Shown here: piece by piece, positions 1 to 8,854 of the stretch
How the letters are laid out: the number at the start of each line of letters is the position of its first letter
Position numbering within the stretch: the stretch's first letter is position 1
Origin: CAWGCA01 sp963820955
Lineage (GTDB): Bacteria > Pseudomonadota > Gammaproteobacteria > Chromatiales > Chromatiaceae
Length of the DNA: 64,000 nucleotides
Direction: 5' to 3'
Assembly: GCA_963820955.1 (NCBI GenBank)
Contig: CAWGCA010000047.1
Coordinates: 124,001 to 188,000 of the forward strand
Translations under genes and position numbers: made by a program
The notes under the pieces: generated by a model
Told to the model about the DNA's origin: nothing
The model's input: the letters and a program-made list of their open reading frames with translations, nothing else
Databases searched by the model: none

Positions 1-2646
1 TTCCAGGATGTTGTCTCGGGTATCCCAGAAGACCTGGAAATAGGTGCCGCGCTGATCGGTGGGGAACTCCCTCCACAGCAGTTCCCGTGCCATCTCCTCG
101 TTCAACCCGGCCAGGTAGGACTCGATGAAACGCCGGTTTGATTCCAGCAGCGTCAGGGTATTCTCCGGCAGGTCGCTGTAGTTTGGGATCACGAAGTCCT
201 GGGAGCGTTGGCGCAGGTCATTGAACATCACATCGGGGAAGGTCGGGTGCGCCATCACGGGACGCAGGCGCCGCGGCTGGTCGGGGGTGAGCAGGGTCAC
301 GCCGCGCAGGGCGCTGACCACCCGTGAGGCCATCGCCAGCTTTGGCCGCATGGCGGTCGCCAGGGTGCCGGCCAAAGTCTCGACAGAGGTCAGTCGGGGT
401 GGCGCGGCCGGCTCCAGGCGGTTGGCGAGGATCTGGCTGCTGAAGTTCCTGAGCGAGGACTGGTACTCCACAAGTTCGGTAGTATCGGTCATGCGGGCGA
501 TCTCGCCGCTGCCTGCCCCGCCGCTGCGGGTGACGGTAACACCGCTGTAACTCTTGCCGGCCACATCGTCGCCATAGGTTTCGTCGAACACGGTGGATTG
601 CAGTTGCACCTCGGCGCTCTCCCCGGAGGTGGCGCTCAGCGCGGTGATCGCCCCGATGCAGGTGTCAACCTGCTCGCGGCGTGTCTGCTCTTCACCGGTC
701 GCCGAGACCGGGATGCGAGCGTCGAGCCGTATCCGCAGATTTGATCGCAGGGTTGTCAAAGGAAAGCCGTTGAGATCGACCGGCGGGCTCTCGCTCAACC
801 GGGCCTTCAGCTCGTCGACCAGCAGATGTAACAGGATGTGTCCTGGCTTGTTGCCCTCGGTGGTGAATTCGTCGACAGACGCCTTTACGGCGCTGGTGAT
901 AGTTTCGAATGGCACCGCAATTTTCGGCTCGGGAAGCAGCGGGGCACTGGAGAGCGCTGAGTCGGAGGCATTGAAACGCCCCAGTAGATCACGCTGCAGG
1001 CCCTGCTGGTTGCCGCTGCCCGTGAGTTGGCGCACCAGCTTCCGCTGTGGTCGGCTGGCGCGTTTGAAGGCAGCGCTCTGGGCCGCCTGGGGGACCTGGC
1101 TGGCAACTATCTCGCTGTAGACCGTGCGGTCGCCGGCAGGACCAAGCACACGCCGCTGGGCGGCGGCGGTCAGGCGCACAGCACGATCGTTGTCTGCCCC
1201 GAGGAGATGCTTGCTGTAGAGGGATTCGTTGACTGCGACCGCCAGCTCGGCCTGGCGCAGGCGCTGGTTCGCCTGTTCCACTTCACCCACTTGCTCCCAG
1301 GCCCGCTCCATCAACTCCTCCTGGCGCTTCTGCACTACCTCGACGCCCAGCCCGGCGGCGGCGCGGTTGCGGAAGTCGAGATTCAGTTGGCGCAGCCAGG
1401 CGAGGTCGGCCCGGCTGCGGGCGTCCGCAATGCGCTCGACATCGGCATGGCGGCGTCCGTAGGCAGGCGGAGTGACGATCGGGTCGTCCGGCAGGTCTGC
1501 CGGGTAGGCGTCGGCACCGTCGTTGCGGCTGAACGGGTGGGCGAGGCTGGTTGTTCCACCCCGTTCAAGATCGCCGGTCAGATCCAGCAGTTTTTCGAGT
1601 CGGTTGGCCCGCGCGACCCCGGGCGAGGTGGGGAAAGGGAGCGGGCTGAACTCCGGTGGTCGCAGCGCACCCTCGATCTGCACCTGCTCCGGGCCGGTTA
1701 CATCGTCCAGGCCAAACCCCGGGGTACGCACGTCGGCGTCCCTTTTACCGAACTCGGGTCCGACCGGGCCGGGAATCAACGCCTGCACAAGGCTCTCGAA
1801 ATCGCCGTTCTCACCGGTGCGGAAGTGCCACTGGAAGTAGACCGGATAGGCATAAGGCCGGGTCGCTGAGTGCGGCATGGCACCGCTCTGCCAGGCCGTC
1901 GCCTGTGCCGTGATGCCGACGGTTGATTCGCCAAGGCCGGCCAGTCGCCCGGTCTCGAAGGTGGGGATAATGAAGGCCTGGTAGTCGGTCTCCGGATCGA
2001 GGCGTCGCGGGCAAAGGATGCGGGAGAGGGCATGGTCGGGATTGCTGCTGATCGCATTGTGTACCCCCTCCGGTGTGTCCACAGCCCGGCTGACCTGCAC
2101 ATGCGCCCAGGCCCAGGTCTCGGTATGCAGCGGCAACGCTTGGTCGGCAGTGGCGGCGTTGAGCACTATCGATGGCGGTTGGTCCGGTAGTTCGGGGCCG
2201 AATTGAAACTCGTCTTCCTGCAGCACGATCAGCGCGAACCAGGGGCGCAGTTTGTGAAATCCAGCCGCAGGCTCCATATCACGGGCAGGGCGCGCGGGGC
2301 TGTAGCGCCAGGGGAAATCCTCCTCGTAGAAATCGACATAGGCGAGGCCGTTGGCCTCAAAGTTGGTGGCGCCGCTGTGGGGTTGATGACGGATGATCGC
2401 GTCGCGGCGGATGCCGTTGATGTCCCCCGGGCCGAGCAAATCCACCAGCTTGGTGATGGGGTCGACCGGCGGCAGCGTGGTGCCTTCGGTCGGAGTGGCC
2501 TGCAGGCGCAACTGGACCGAAAGCTGGGCGCGTTCCTGATTGGTTCCAACGCTGTTGCCGAGGTCGTCGGCCTCGGTGATCTCTGTTGCTATGCCACGCC
2601 TAAGCCAGGGGACAAAGGCGTATTGGGCGAGGATGTCGTCGGGCAT
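1..2646 (-). CDS. Large uncharacterised protein, C-terminus beyond left edge
   Basis: The minus-strand frame is open from an ATG at 2644-2646 to the first base of the window, so at least 882 residues are encoded and the end is missing. The protein begins MPDDILAQYAFVPWLRRG and has no signal peptide or membrane segment that I can see. Around residues 95-140 it has an aromatic and proline-rich stretch (DFPWRYSP, LRPWFALIVLQEDEF). The middle (about residues 400-560) is charged and probably helical. I do not recognise a domain. The gene starts 19 bases after the stop of the DUF6603-like gene and is probably co-transcribed with it and with the 375-aa gene. The start is supported by this position and by a purine-rich GGAGAA a few bases upstream. 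The function is unknown; context suggests that it works with the neighbouring beta-rich protein and subtilase. Confidence 0.8.
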   Translation of the reverse strand, partial: MPDDILAQYAFVPWLRRGIATEITEADDLGNSVGTNQERAQLSVQLRLQATPTEGTTLPPVDPITKLVDLLGPGDINGIRRDAIIRHQPHSGATNFEANGLAYVDFYEEDFPWRYSPARPARDMEPAAGFHKLRPWFALIVLQEDEFQFGPELPDQPPSIVLNAATADQALPLHTETWAWAHVQVSRAVDTPEGVHNAISSNPDHALSRILCPRRLDPETDYQAFIIPTFETGRLAGLGESTVGITAQATAWQSGAMPHSATRPYAYPVYFQWHFRTGENGDFESLVQALIPGPVGPEFGKRDADVRTPGFGLDDVTGPEQVQIEGALRPPEFSPLPFPTSPGVARANRLEKLLDLTGDLERGGTTSLAHPFSRNDGADAYPADLPDDPIVTPPAYGRRHADVERIADARSRADLAWLRQLNLDFRNRAAAGLGVEVVQKRQEELMERAWEQVGEVEQANQRLRQAELAVAVNESLYSKHLLGADNDRAVRLTAAAQRRVLGPAGDRTVYSEIVASQVPQAAQSAAFKRASRPQRKLVRQLTGSGNQQGLQRDLLGRFNASDSALSSAPLLPEPKIAVPFETITSAVKASVDEFTTEGNKPGHILLHLLVDELKARLSESPPVDLNGFPLTTLRSNLRIRLDARIPVSATGEEQTRREQVDTCIGAITALSATSGESAEVQLQSTVFDETYGDDVAGKSYSGVTVTRSGGAGSGEIARMTDTTELVEYQSSLRNFSSQILANRLEPAAPPRLTSVETLAGTLATAMRPKLAMASRVVSALRGVTLLTPDQPRRLRPVMAHPTFPDVMFNDLRQRSQDFVIPNYSDLPENTLTLLESNRRFIESYLAGLNEEMARELLWREFPTDQRGTYFQVFWDTRDNILE

Positions 2647-2665
2647 GGGGTTCTCCTGTCGCCGC

Positions 2666-5017
2666 TCAGCTGGCCAGCTGGAAGGCAGGGATGATGTCGA
2701 AATCGGACGGGTCGCCACCGGCATCGACCAGTGCCTGGAGTCGCTGCTCGGCCGCACTGCGGGTCAGCCCGATGCTGTCTCCGCCGGTGGCGCGCAGATC
2801 GGTCGTCGAGACCACGGCATATCGCTCGCTGTTCGCGCCGACGTCGAGTACGGAGCGCTTCTGTGCGCCTCGCAGCCGTTTCCGCGACAGCGTAGAGCGT
2901 CCGATGGCGCCGCCGGGAACCAGGCGGTTGAACAGCATTGCATTGCCGTCCCGTAAAATACCTTCGGGTAGGATGTTCGTGTCCGTGTCCGCTTGGGGGT
3001 CGGTGTCGGAGACGAACTGCTCGTGGCGAACAGGCCGATTCAGCACATGGTCGGTATTCAGGCGGTCTCCGCCCTTTGCGGTCACGCCGCTCTTGTGGGG
3101 TTCGTAACTGCTTGCTTTCAGTTTGTCACTGTCCTTCATCTCCTTGAACGCGGCCGGCGCGAACTGCTCGTTGACCGCATTGAGTTCCAGGAGTTTGCTA
3201 CCGACCTTTACTTCTTTCACGTCGGCGAGGTTGATGTCGGCCACCGTGTTGTTGCCGAAGCGGCTGAACGGGGTTGCCAGCGGGATCAGGTTCTGGCTGA
3301 TGGTCAGCATGCCACCCGGATCGAACAGCAGGGCATCGGCCGCCTGGGACGATGGCAGCAGCTTCGCCTGCTGCCCGGCGAGATCGGAGATCACGGCGTT
3401 CCAGTTGACGTCGCGGCTAAACTCTTCGATCAGCTCTGGCAGCACGTCGATCCGTGGCAGATTGAGTTCCTTTCGTTCACCCCAGGTCTTACTGAACTTG
3501 ACCTTCACTTTGACGAACAGGATGCGGAAACTGGCGCTGCCCTTGGCGCTCCAGGGTGAGGTGCCGGACAGCTCGAAGGCAAGACCGAGCGAGAGGATAT
3601 GCGTGCTGCCGGCCTTGACTGCGAGGCTGGCGCGAACCGCGGCGACGAAGCGGAACGGCGAAAACTGGAACAAAACGTCGAAGCCGAAGTTGCCGACCAC
3701 GCTGAAGCCGGCCACGCCGAAATAGAAATCGAGTCCGGCGCCGAACTGAACCGTGTTGGTGGTCAGCGCGAAATAACAGGTCAGGGTCAGGCGCGGGTTG
3801 TCTTTCAGCAGGCTCAGCTTCAGCCGCTTCATGGGCGGCAGGTCGAGGTGCCTCGGTGGCGTGTAGGCGGGATGGAAGCCCCCGATCGAGGTCAGGAAGT
3901 CCGGCTTCGGGCCCCAGCTGATGCGCAACGCGATGTCACCTTCAAAGCTGAAGCGGAAACTGCCGTAGCCAATATACGAGTCGTAAATGCTGGCGTCGAA
4001 GGCCAGCAGCCCCTTGTCGAAATCGATGGTGCCGAGGAAATTGACCTTGAGATCGACGATGGCCTCTTCGGGTGTCGGCACTGCAACGCGCAGTACACCG
4101 ATGATCGCGATCCGCACCGGGTTGGTGAACTCGATGATCAGCCCAAGCTGGGCGGTGATCAGGGGCGGCGTGTTCCAGGTGATCTCGGCCATCGGCCCGA
4201 CCAGGAACTGGTCGCGGGTGGCCGGGAAGATCTCGCGCAGGTCCGTGACCAGCGCGTTCATGTTTCGCACCACGTCCTCGGGAAAAAGGATGTCATCGAC
4301 CGCGCCCTGCTGCAGGCCGCTGCGCAGGCGATCTATGTCCACGCTGCGGTGCAGCCCGAGCAGCCCGCCAACGCCGGAGAGAAAGAAGTTGTAGGCGATG
4401 TGAATCGGTGTCGGGAAGCGGGTACTGATAATGAACAGCAAAGAGAAGCCTTTGCTGCCGTCAGGAAAGCGGGTTGTGATCAGGCCGATTGCGGTCAGGT
4501 TAAAGGTGTCGGCAATCGACAGCTCTACGGCGCCGGCATAACGGTGGTTGTCCGGGTCGATCGACAGGAAGCCACCGAGTTTGACCGTTGGGGTGTCCAT
4601 CGCCAGCGCCACGCCCCGTGGTGGGAGAAAGGCCAGATCGAGCTGGACCGGCCCGAGGTTGCCACCGTTCTGGGGGAAACTCAGCAGACCGCGCAGGCCG
4701 AGGCGCTCGACGGTGGCCAGCAGGGGGCCGAGTTCGGCGCCGACGGTTGCGCCGAGATCGATGCGGACCGATTCGTCGATCAGTCCAAGTCCGAGATGGA
4801 TAGCGTCGAGACGAATAGGGCCGATCTGGGCGTGGGAGGTGATGTCGACATCAAGCCCAGCGCTGCCTTGGACCTGCAGGCCGGTGTTAGGCGACCACCG
4901 GCAGGTCAGGGCGAAGTTGCTTTCGATGTCGATTGCACCCAGAACCTCGTCGATCAGTGAATCACCGCCGTCGCCGTTGATGACCAGTTTACCGTCAATC
5001 AGTTGGGCATCGATCAC
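2666..5017 (-). CDS. Large beta-rich protein resembling DUF6603 family
   Basis: This is a 783-residue protein beginning with GTG. Residues 1-520 are dominated by alternating hydrophobic and polar stretches typical of long amphipathic beta strands, for example LDAIHLGLGLIDESVRIDLG and the phenylalanine-rich run near residues 430-470. A glycine/leucine motif (GVGGLLGLHR, near residue 215) and the overall pattern remind me of DUF6603 proteins, which have no established function; this was not confirmed by a search. The C-terminal 200 residues are charged and end in a short helix-like unit. No signal peptide is visible. The start codon overlaps the stop of the upstream 375-aa gene (GTGA), so the two are translationally coupled. 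The 375-aa protein may supply what is the N-terminal part of longer homologues. An elongated scaffold or lipid-groove protein is conceivable but speculative. Confidence 0.75.
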   Translation of the reverse strand: MIDAQLIDGKLVINGDGGDSLIDEVLGAIDIESNFALTCRWSPNTGLQVQGSAGLDVDITSHAQIGPIRLDAIHLGLGLIDESVRIDLGATVGAELGPLLATVERLGLRGLLSFPQNGGNLGPVQLDLAFLPPRGVALAMDTPTVKLGGFLSIDPDNHRYAGAVELSIADTFNLTAIGLITTRFPDGSKGFSLLFIISTRFPTPIHIAYNFFLSGVGGLLGLHRSVDIDRLRSGLQQGAVDDILFPEDVVRNMNALVTDLREIFPATRDQFLVGPMAEITWNTPPLITAQLGLIIEFTNPVRIAIIGVLRVAVPTPEEAIVDLKVNFLGTIDFDKGLLAFDASIYDSYIGYGSFRFSFEGDIALRISWGPKPDFLTSIGGFHPAYTPPRHLDLPPMKRLKLSLLKDNPRLTLTCYFALTTNTVQFGAGLDFYFGVAGFSVVGNFGFDVLFQFSPFRFVAAVRASLAVKAGSTHILSLGLAFELSGTSPWSAKGSASFRILFVKVKVKFSKTWGERKELNLPRIDVLPELIEEFSRDVNWNAVISDLAGQQAKLLPSSQAADALLFDPGGMLTISQNLIPLATPFSRFGNNTVADINLADVKEVKVGSKLLELNAVNEQFAPAAFKEMKDSDKLKASSYEPHKSGVTAKGGDRLNTDHVLNRPVRHEQFVSDTDPQADTDTNILPEGILRDGNAMLFNRLVPGGAIGRSTLSRKRLRGAQKRSVLDVGANSERYAVVSTTDLRATGGDSIGLTRSAAEQRLQALVDAGGDPSDFDIIPAFQLAS

Positions 5018-6141
5018 GGGCGCAACGGTGGCCCCAGCGCCACTCGCGCCGGCACTCCAACCGACTGAGATACCGAGAGCGTTCGGATGTCGCCAACTTC
5101 GAGCCTCGATCCACCGGCCTTGCCAAACAGCACCAGCGGGCCGGCGCTTGCCTGGCGGCCGACACCGAGGGTCAGCTCGATGCTTCCTTCGCCGCTTGGT
5201 GGGTTGAACTGGATCGTCAACGGCGGTTGCAGGTTGGCGGAAAGATCGGCGACGAAACGGGCTCGGGTATCGAGCTCCAGCTCCCAGGAATCTCCAAGCG
5301 GGTAGGTTCGGTTGAAATCCTGGGTTGCCGGGAAACGAAAGTCGACCTGCAGTCCCGGCGGGAGATCCGATGTTACCCGCAGCGCGATCAAGTAGGCCTC
5401 GAGGGTTGCGGGCAGTCCGGCGGGCTGCAGCAGTTCCGCCGGAAGGTCGAATTCCTGCTCCAGGAATTCCTTCAGGACCCTGAACAGAACCAGGCCGTCG
5501 AAGTCAGTGTCCCCCCAGCCGTAGACGATGCTTAAGTGTTCTTGGGGGTCGGTTAGCAGCGTGATAAGGCGCTCGAAATGCACCTCTTTGCTTACGTATG
5601 AAGGTAACAGCGGGTTGCTCGGATCGCCCGGATCGACCGCGATCTCAATGATGCCGGCGAGTCGCAGGCCGTGCAGCATCTGTGGGGATTTTGCCTCGAT
5701 GTACTCTACCAGCAGCAGGTTCAGCAGCTGGGCCGGTAACTGTTGTGAGAAGGATTGAATTTGACTCTTATCGGCCGCCGAAAGTCCAGAGAAACTATTG
5801 CTGACTGCCTCCAGTGCGGTGGCGACGTTGGAGAGGCCGCGAACGACTTGGATGATCGTGCTGGAAAGCGTCTGGCCGCTGTTGATGATCTGACCGACAT
5901 CATCGCTATCGATTGCGCTGACCAGCGCCGAGACCTGGGCTGGCAACTCAGTGGCCGCAATCGCTGTATTTGAAAGCTCACCGGCAAATGCCGCGACCTG
6001 ACTGAGTCCAGGTGGCAGGCGCAGTCCGAGACTGGCTAACAGCGACTCGACACCATCGGCCGAGACGCGGGTTTCCAGTGGTGCCAGGACCAGGCCCAGT
6101 TCACGGGAAACGATCTCCAGCGTTCCGGCGGAATTCGGCAT
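5014..6141 (-). CDS. Uncharacterised 375-aa protein, partner of DUF6603-like gene
   Basis: This is a 375-residue protein beginning MPNSAGTLEIVSRELG, with no obvious signal peptide. Residues 1-140 are helical and rich in alanine, serine and leucine. Residues 140-230 include the motifs IVYGWGDTDFDG and LVLFRVLKEFLEQEF. The C-terminal 100 residues are beta-rich (SWELELDTRARF, GSIELTLGVGRQ). It ends in a four-base overlap with the next gene, which implies coupled expression, and its C-terminal beta pattern continues in style into that protein. The two could therefore be a split version of one long protein. About 440 bases separate it from the protease gene upstream. I do not recognise a named family and assign no function. 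Confidence 0.75.
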   Translation of the reverse strand: MPNSAGTLEIVSRELGLVLAPLETRVSADGVESLLASLGLRLPPGLSQVAAFAGELSNTAIAATELPAQVSALVSAIDSDDVGQIINSGQTLSSTIIQVVRGLSNVATALEAVSNSFSGLSAADKSQIQSFSQQLPAQLLNLLLVEYIEAKSPQMLHGLRLAGIIEIAVDPGDPSNPLLPSYVSKEVHFERLITLLTDPQEHLSIVYGWGDTDFDGLVLFRVLKEFLEQEFDLPAELLQPAGLPATLEAYLIALRVTSDLPPGLQVDFRFPATQDFNRTYPLGDSWELELDTRARFVADLSANLQPPLTIQFNPPSGEGSIELTLGVGRQASAGPLVLFGKAGGSRLEVGDIRTLSVSQSVGVPARVALGPPLRP

Positions 6142-6267
6142 TGGACTACCTCGTGCTCTCGTAGCGCAGTTTTCGAATGATATTCAGGGTCAAGGAACGG
6201 CGCTTCTGGCGCTTCTTTAGTTGCTCCTCCCTGGGAGTTTCGTGTTACCTGATCACCGGCCTCGACT

Positions 6268-6680
6268 TCAGTGTCGATAGCCCACTCCCGACTCTTGACG
6301 TTCTGTTAACGGATATTGCAGAACATGGACCAATTGGGGTGCATATCGCTCTACGTCCTGTTTCAACTCCGCGCTCCCGTAACGCCCAAGGGCTGCAATA
6401 AAACGGAACACGCTACGTTCATATTCAGGGCCGCTCAATTCACTGGGGCGCTCGATCAACGGGAAACGCGCCCGATCCAGGGTGTGCCGTAACAGCAGCG
6501 GTCCCTTGCCGCGATGCCATAGGGTCGCGAGTTTTCGGTTGGCGTTGATCAGCCCGCGTGCCTCGCTGAAATGGCGGCTGATCAGTGCTGCGCAGAGTTC
6601 GCCCTGTTCGGAAGACAGGGCCGCCTCACGCAGTCGCGCCAGCACCGGCTGCAGCCCGGTGAGTGGTCCTGCAGGGCGGA
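6268..6680 (-). pseudogene. Out-of-frame coding-like segment after subtilase
   Basis: A minus-strand frame different from that of the subtilase encodes a plausible helical domain of about 130 residues (for example LQPVLARLREAALSSEQGEL, followed by EYERSVFRFIAALGRYG) and stops at 6268. Upstream in the same frame the translation becomes arginine/proline-rich and not protein-like, and I see no credible start. The simplest reading is that this is the original C-terminal domain of the protease, separated from it by one or more indels between about 6660 and 6780. Alternatively it is a small gene whose start I cannot find. Confidence 0.4.
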
Positions 6681-8603
6681 GTGGCGGCCGGCGCGGTGGG
6701 CGTGAAGGGAGCGCGCGATGGGCTCGGCATCCCTGCTGTGATGGTGCCCCCGCCGCCCGACCGCCGGAGCTGGCACCGCGGCAACGGCAGCCTGCGCGCT
6801 CACTTTGCCGTGGCCCCACTGGCTGTTTGGTGTCGCCGCTCCATGGCCGGGACTACGGCAAGATCCAGTCAGGTGGGTTCGGATCTGGTCGATGCTGAGG
6901 CTGGAATTTTTCTGCAACATCAGCGCGATCACACCGGTGACATGGGGGGCGGCCATGCTGGTGCCACTCTTGCGGGTATAAAAATCCAGACAACAGTCGC
7001 AACAGCAGCCGCAGCTGGTCTTTTCTTCAACCCGGGAAGAGGCGGAGGTAATCGCCACCCCGGGGGCGGTGATCTCCGGCTTGGTGCGTCCGTCGCGGCT
7101 GGGGCCCCAGCTCGAAAATGCGCCCAGGTCGCCGTTGGCGCCGGAGCCGGTGGAGTAGGCGCCGACGGTGATCACATGTTCGCTGTTACCCGGTATCGAG
7201 ATGGTGGCGTCACGAGAGGCGAGGATCGCGCCGGCACCGCCCCCCGAGGTGCGAAAGTGAGGTGTGTCGCTGCCACGCTCGATCCAGGCGTGAAACGGTG
7301 CCTCGGCCGCGCCAGAGTTACGGAGGCGCATCGTCCACCAGCCACTAGTCAGGTTGCCGGATGAAGGCGGACGCAGCGTGAGGCGAATCTGGTTGTCATC
7401 ACTGCTCGGGACTTGGCTGTTGGAGTCGATCACGACCCGCATCTGGCTGCCGGCTGCGGCGCCGGGATTGACGATCCAGGTGTGGTCCGGGTCGTCGGGT
7501 GAGATGCGCGGACTGGTCGGGGAGCCAGTACCGGGCGCCACGACCTCGATGTCCAGCGCCTGGCCGTTCGGATACCAGAGGTCGATGAATCGGCGCCGGT
7601 CGTCTCCCGCCAACACCTCGAAGTCGACGTCCAGAGAACCGCCGGCAGGCACGCTGGCCGAGACATGCCGATTGTCGTTGCCTTCATTGCCGGCCGATTT
7701 CACGATTGCGCGCCCGGATTGCTCCAGCAGGAAGATATCGATGAAGAGCTCGACCAGACTGGTGCCGTCGTGCGGGCCGAGGTTGTCGCCCATGCTCAGG
7801 TTGATCACCACCGGGCGTCCGGTTGCCGCCGGGTGTTCGAAGATGTACTCGAAGGCGTTGACCAGATTCATCGAATTGCCGAGGGCCTCGTTGTCACCCG
7901 AGTCGACATTGACCACGATCAGGTCAGCGTCCGGCGCTACCCCGACATAGTGGTGGGCGCCGTGGCAGTTGCCTGCCTGGGAACCGTCTCCGGCGGCGAT
8001 CCCGGCAACATGGGTGCCGTGTCCTTTTTTTGTATCAAAAGAGCGGATACTGACGGTCGGTGCGCCGCCAGCCAGTGCAAAGTCGATCTGGCTCTTGACG
8101 TATTCGACGCCGTTTGCATAACTGCTGGGAGCGGATTCGCCGCCTTCGGGGGTGAGGTCCTGGTCCCAGATGGCCAGAATACGCGAAGTGCCATCGGCTT
8201 TGCGGAACACCTGATGGCGGTAGTCGATCCCCGAGTCGATAATCCCGATCACTACCCCGGCCCCGGTAAAACTGCTCGAGGCACTGTGCACGGCGGCCGC
8301 GCCGATTTCGCCGAGGCTGCTGTCGAGTTCGGTGGCAAATGTGCGGGAGGCCTCTATGCGCACCACGTGGGGGATTGCAGCCAGCGCATCGAGTCGGTCG
8401 ATGGGAAGGGTGCCGGCGGCGAGACTGAAACGACCGTTGGGATGCGACTTTACGGTAGAAGTGACCAGGCCCACTGCGTGGAGATCAGCGACCGCACCAG
8501 TAAACTGAACCAGCACTCCAAACATTCGGGGCGCGGCAGAGGCGACGCCTTGCTCTTCAGCATCGCGCCTCAATTCTTTTAGCGTTGGGTCGATCTTGTC
8601 CAT
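6582..8603 (-). CDS. S8 subtilisin-like serine protease with Cys cluster
   Basis: This is a 673-residue subtilase. The start at 8603 is chosen because GGGGAGGA lies 3-4 bases before the ATG. The catalytic triad is visible: Asp123 in GIIDSGIDYRH, His195 in GHGTHVAGIAAG and Ser549 in SGTSMAAPHVTG, with the oxyanion Asn306 in SAGNEG. Residues 30-90 resemble an inhibitor-like propeptide. A beta-rich insert of about 180 residues (320-500) sits between the oxyanion Asn and the catalytic Ser, as in other bacterial S8A proteases. Six cysteines (residues 531-538) lie just before the Ser motif, which is unusual. No signal peptide is seen, so the protein may act in the cytoplasm or be exported by a non-Sec route. 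After about residue 600 the translation turns Arg/His-rich, probably because of a frameshift, so the annotated C-terminus is doubtful. It heads the block of large uncharacterised genes. Confidence 0.88.
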   Translation of the reverse strand: MDKIDPTLKELRRDAEEQGVASAAPRMFGVLVQFTGAVADLHAVGLVTSTVKSHPNGRFSLAAGTLPIDRLDALAAIPHVVRIEASRTFATELDSSLGEIGAAAVHSASSSFTGAGVVIGIIDSGIDYRHQVFRKADGTSRILAIWDQDLTPEGGESAPSSYANGVEYVKSQIDFALAGGAPTVSIRSFDTKKGHGTHVAGIAAGDGSQAGNCHGAHHYVGVAPDADLIVVNVDSGDNEALGNSMNLVNAFEYIFEHPAATGRPVVINLSMGDNLGPHDGTSLVELFIDIFLLEQSGRAIVKSAGNEGNDNRHVSASVPAGGSLDVDFEVLAGDDRRRFIDLWYPNGQALDIEVVAPGTGSPTSPRISPDDPDHTWIVNPGAAAGSQMRVVIDSNSQVPSSDDNQIRLTLRPPSSGNLTSGWWTMRLRNSGAAEAPFHAWIERGSDTPHFRTSGGGAGAILASRDATISIPGNSEHVITVGAYSTGSGANGDLGAFSSWGPSRDGRTKPEITAPGVAITSASSRVEEKTSCGCCCDCCLDFYTRKSGTSMAAPHVTGVIALMLQKNSSLSIDQIRTHLTGSCRSPGHGAATPNSQWGHGKVSAQAAVAAVPAPAVGRRGHHHSRDAEPIARSLHAHRAGRHSALQDHSPGCSRCWRDCVRRPCLPNRANSAQH

Positions 8604-8688
8604 GGTTCCTCCCCATCGAGATCCCGTTCTTGGCTTCTTAGGCCCTGGCCAAGTCAGCGAAGTATGGCACAATCGCGGAGGTCTAGGA

Positions 8689-8727
8689 ACGCAGATCTAT
8701 CATCCCACGGCGATGATAGATCTGCGT
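8689..8727. repeat. Perfect 16-bp inverted repeat (hairpin)
   Basis: ACGCAGATCTATCATC at 8689-8704 is the exact reverse complement of 8712-8727, with a 7-base loop. It lies between the divergent subtilase and LCIB-like genes. No T-run follows on either strand, so it is not a typical intrinsic terminator. It could be an operator or an RNA structure in a 5' leader. Confidence 0.85.
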
Positions 8728-8854
8728 CTGAAACCGTGTCGCAATTGTATATCAGGTGAAGCGAACGAAGATGCCGGTGAACAGGACATACTTGTGCCCT
8801 TGGGTATAATTCGGTTGTGGGCATGAGAGACCAACCAACATAGGCAAGATACCG

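Noticed and set aside
1027..1869. Plus-strand open frame of 280 codons near the left edge
   Set aside because: The opposite strand has an uninterrupted frame of 882 codons with better protein character, which runs off the window.
3599..4960. Long plus-strand open frame of 453 codons opposite the DUF6603-like gene
   Set aside because: It is the antisense shadow of a GC-rich gene; its composition is not protein-like, and the minus strand carries the coherent gene order and overlapping starts and stops.
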